The notes under the pieces were generated by a model. The model saw only the letters and a list, made by a program, of their open reading frames with translations, was not told the origin of the DNA and ran no database searches. Of a DNA stretch of 64,000 nt, positions 62,100 through 64,000 are shown in pieces. Origin of the DNA: Herminiimonas contaminans. Lineage in GTDB: Bacteria; Pseudomonadota; Gammaproteobacteria; Burkholderiales; Burkholderiaceae_D. A program made the translations under genes and the position numbers. The stretch is from the NCBI RefSeq assembly GCF_015645465.1, contig NZ_JADOEL010000012.1, positions 62,001-126,000 of the forward strand, given 5' to 3'. Within the stretch, counting starts at the first letter, position 1. The number at the start of each line of letters is the position of its first letter.

Positions 62100-62807
62100 T
62101 TAGAAAACATCCAGCCGATACCCCCTGGTATAGACCGTCACCAACTTTACATTGTTGTCCGGGCCCAGGCGTAACTTGCTCCTCATACGCGACATATGCG
62201 TGCTCAGTGCGCGAGAGCCGACTACCGATGTACGCCCCCAAATTGCATTCATAATTTTTTCTTTGGAAACCACCTGGCCGGCATGGGAAAAAAGCAGTAC
62301 CGCAATCTCAAACTCCTTGGGCTCCAAAGCTACCGGCTGCCCGTGTACAGTGGCAATTCCCTGTTTCAAATCAAAACAATAAAAACCAACTCCCAGTAAA
62401 TCAGGAATGTGTCGCGTTACCGTCCTTTCTTCAGAAACAGGTAGTGGAGAAATTTTCAGCAGTGCCTGGATGCGGAACGTTAACTCTGATGCACTGACAG
62501 GTTTGCTCACATAGTCGTTTGCACCTGCCCTGATGCCCTGGACTACATCTGCGTCCGAGATACGATGCGTAAGGAACATCACCATCATATTTTTACTCGC
62601 GCTATTTCTGACCATACGGATGACATCACTACCTTCCATATCCGGCAACAGCGACTCCAGTATCAGTAAATCAAATCGCTTGTAATGCAAGGCGTTTATC
62701 AGGGATAGCCCATTAAAAAACGCCGTGCATTCATGGCCTGCATCGACAACTATGCGCTGCAGGACGTTGGACTCCAGCTGATCAGCCTCCAGCGTCGCTA
62801 TTCTCAT
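62100..62807 (-). CDS. orphan OmpR-type regulator with Glu at the phosphorylation site
   Basis: This 235-residue protein has a receiver-like domain (1-118) and a winged helix (about 140-235: LEPKEFEIAVLLFSHAGQVVSKEKIMNAIWG...STHMSRMRSKL). In the receiver the phosphoacceptor position is E51 (LLILESLLPDMEG) rather than Asp, and the N-terminal acidic pair is replaced by LEADQ (E7, D9). The Thr/Ser switch (FLTHRI) and Lys (VSKPVS) remain. No kinase gene is adjacent; the nearest is convergent. It may act without phosphorylation, the Glu mimicking the phosphorylated state, or respond by another route. The ribosome site is weak. Confidence 0.9.
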   Translation of the reverse strand: MRIATLEADQLESNVLQRIVVDAGHECTAFFNGLSLINALHYKRFDLLILESLLPDMEGSDVIRMVRNSASKNMMVMFLTHRISDADVVQGIRAGANDYVSKPVSASELTFRIQALLKISPLPVSEERTVTRHIPDLLGVGFYCFDLKQGIATVHGQPVALEPKEFEIAVLLFSHAGQVVSKEKIMNAIWGRTSVVGSRALSTHMSRMRSKLRLGPDNNVKLVTVYTRGYRLDVF

Positions 62808-62961
62808 TTTTTAAAGTGTTTAACGTTGATGGCCAGTACTCAAACTCGGTGCTGCGCGCAGGCTAGCGCGCCCTTCCGCTTTCAACACGGAAGAGACGCG
62901 GTATGAAACAAATTGCTCGCGGGATTTAAAGCGCTACGTCAGTTGAACTTATCGGCGCAAC

Positions 62962-63735
62962 CTATTTGGTGGTATAGCCGCCGTTGATCAGGATGGTCTG
63001 GCCAGTGATCCACCAGCCATCACTGACCAGGTGCCGGATGAAAGGAACCACGTCTTCGATATCGGTCAGGCCGGTCTTGCTGTAGCCGGACAGCGCAGCC
63101 GCTGTCTTGTGATAAGCCACAGCATCTGCACCTTCAGCCGGATAGAAGAAAGATGTATCCATAGGGCCCGGGCCAACAGCTGTCACCGAGATACCGCGTG
63201 CACCGAACTCTTTGGCCGCAGCGCGCGTGTAGTGTTCCACTGGTGCCTTGGTACCTGCATACGCGGCATAGAAAGGCGTGAACGCACCGAGCAAGGAAGT
63301 CACCAGCGTGCAGACCTTGCCATCGTCATTGACGTGTTTGCCTGCTTCTTTCAGGAAGAAGAAAGCCGACTTGCTATTCACAGCTGTCATGTCGTCATAC
63401 TCGGCTTCGCTAATTTCGGTCATCGGTTTCTTGAGCACCTTGCCAACGGTGTTGATGGCGATGTCTGGTCGCCCCACTGCTGCAATCGTGTCGGCGAACA
63501 GTTTTTCAACAGCAGCGGCAGAGGTCAGGTCGCCCTGCAGCGTGACAGCCTTGGCACCGGCGCGCTCAATCGCGGCGGCAGTCTCTTTCGCCTCAGCGGC
63601 GCTGGCTGCACTGTTGTAATGGATGGCGACGGCTTTCGCACCTTGTGCCGCCAGATCGCGCGCAATCAGGCCGCCGAGGTTCTTGGCTCCGCCGGCGATG
63701 AGTACGACTTTACCTTTGATAGTGTGTTTGCTCAT
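62962..63735 (-). CDS. SDR-family oxidoreductase
   Basis: This 257-residue classical short-chain dehydrogenase has a nucleotide site GGAKNLGGLIARDLA (the T-G-x3-G-x-G motif with Ala/Lys changes), the NxxG-like NTVGKV strand, the Ser in LVTSLLGAF and YAAYAGTK giving the Y-x3-K pair, then GPGPMDTSFF. The R/K in IHYNSA after strand 2 suggests NADPH preference, which is tentative. CGGAGTTGAC precedes the ATG. It is divergent from a LysR gene, its probable regulator. Confidence 0.9.
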   Translation of the reverse strand: MSKHTIKGKVVLIAGGAKNLGGLIARDLAAQGAKAVAIHYNSAASAAEAKETAAAIERAGAKAVTLQGDLTSAAAVEKLFADTIAAVGRPDIAINTVGKVLKKPMTEISEAEYDDMTAVNSKSAFFFLKEAGKHVNDDGKVCTLVTSLLGAFTPFYAAYAGTKAPVEHYTRAAAKEFGARGISVTAVGPGPMDTSFFYPAEGADAVAYHKTAAALSGYSKTGLTDIEDVVPFIRHLVSDGWWITGQTILINGGYTTK

Positions 63736-63805
63736 GTCAACTCCGTTGTATGGATGGTAGGCCTGTCCACTTTACGGTCGAAGACACTTGTTAATAAACA
63801 GCTCA

Positions 63806-63817
63806 TTTATGTATAAA
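63806..63817. promoter_or_regulatory. inverted repeat between the SDR and LysR genes
   Basis: TTTAT-GT-ATAAA lies in the 112-bp divergent gap, 71 bp from the SDR start and 31 bp from the LysR start. It may be a LysR site or simply promoter sequence. Confidence 0.3.
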
Positions 63818-63847
63818 CTATTCAGAATTCATTACCAATAAAGCGCC

Positions 63848-64000
63848 ATGGATCGCATAGACCAACTCAGCATCTTCATCCGAGTCGCACATAGCGGCGG
63901 CTTCACTGCAGCCGCAGATCAGCTCGGACTGCCACGCCCCACGGTTTCGCTGGCGATCCAGCAATTGGAAACCCGACTGGATACGCGTTTATTTCATCGC
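63848..64000 (+). CDS. LysR-family regulator, cut by the window end
   Basis: Only the first 51 codons are inside the window. They encode DQLSIFIRVAHSGGFTAAADQLGLPRPTVSLAIQQLETRLDTRLFHR, a complete LysR winged-helix start. The ATG at 63848 is 112 bp from the divergent SDR gene. The effector domain is outside the window. Confidence 0.9.
   Translation, partial: MDRIDQLSIFIRVAHSGGFTAAADQLGLPRPTVSLAIQQLETRLDTRLFHR

Overview
The window reads as a chromosomal stretch of a free-living betaproteobacterium, most likely Burkholderiales/Oxalobacteraceae (Herminiimonas- or Janthinobacterium-like). This placement is inferred from moderately high GC, the FdxA-Fnr pair, the gene order of the cbb3 oxidase cluster, the OsmC-YcaO fusion and general protein character; no ribosomal or other phylogenetic marker is present. 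I see no rRNA, tRNA, insertion sequence, prophage or CRISPR array. Gene density is high, and the only clearly decayed gene is an autotransporter remnant near 13.6-14.0 kb.

Layout. 0-3.4 kb: a CynX-like exporter, an ArsR repressor divergent from an old yellow enzyme (OYE), and a RidA protein. 3.4-7.1 kb: a Fur-box-controlled iron operon (TonB-dependent receptor, PepSY protein, small membrane protein). 7.2-11.1 kb: an acetyltransferase, a WtpA/ModA-type oxyanion-binding protein that lacks a signal peptide, and an OsmC-YcaO fusion. 11.3-25.6 kb: an ACR3/BASS-type transporter, ferredoxin FdxA and the oxygen sensor Fnr, then a long minus-strand respiratory block: hemN, a SafE-type membrane protein, ccoI, ccoS, ccoN-O-Q-P, ccoG and ccoH. 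FNR boxes lie 41.5 bp upstream of plausible start sites of ccoN and hemN, so the linked Fnr probably controls the block.

25.9-34.9 kb: an unrecognised two-repeat protein, an orphan BcsG homologue with altered metal ligands, periplasmic asparaginase, a 7TMR-DISM diguanylate cyclase, an NAD(P)-binding protein, a YadGH-type ABC exporter, an LprI-like protein behind another FNR-type box, and an NTF2-like protein. 35-44.3 kb: a two-partner secretion pair (TpsB and a 1594-residue TpsA adhesin) divergent from a LuxR-type response regulator and a 7TMR-DISM histidine kinase. 44.4-47.4 kb: an acetyltransferase and a second ArsR/MFS/OYE module whose operator resembles the first.

47.7-51.8 kb: an unusual four-gene chemosensory-like operon (membrane HAMP/PAS/Hpt/ATPase kinase, receptor-tip mini-protein, CheX-like phosphatase, CheY) without CheW, CheR or CheB. 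51.8-57.7 kb: GltS, a LysR regulator, a YbfB-type MFS protein with a GST, and an MFS exporter divergent from an HxlR regulator with a 20-bp inverted-repeat operator. 57.8-62.1 kb: a PmrAB-like envelope-modification operon (PAP2 phosphatase, regulator, sensor, ArnT-like glycosyltransferase) with two perfect PmrA-box-like direct repeats. 62.1-64 kb: an orphan response regulator whose phosphoacceptor Asp is Glu, a short-chain dehydrogenase, and a divergent LysR gene cut by the window end.
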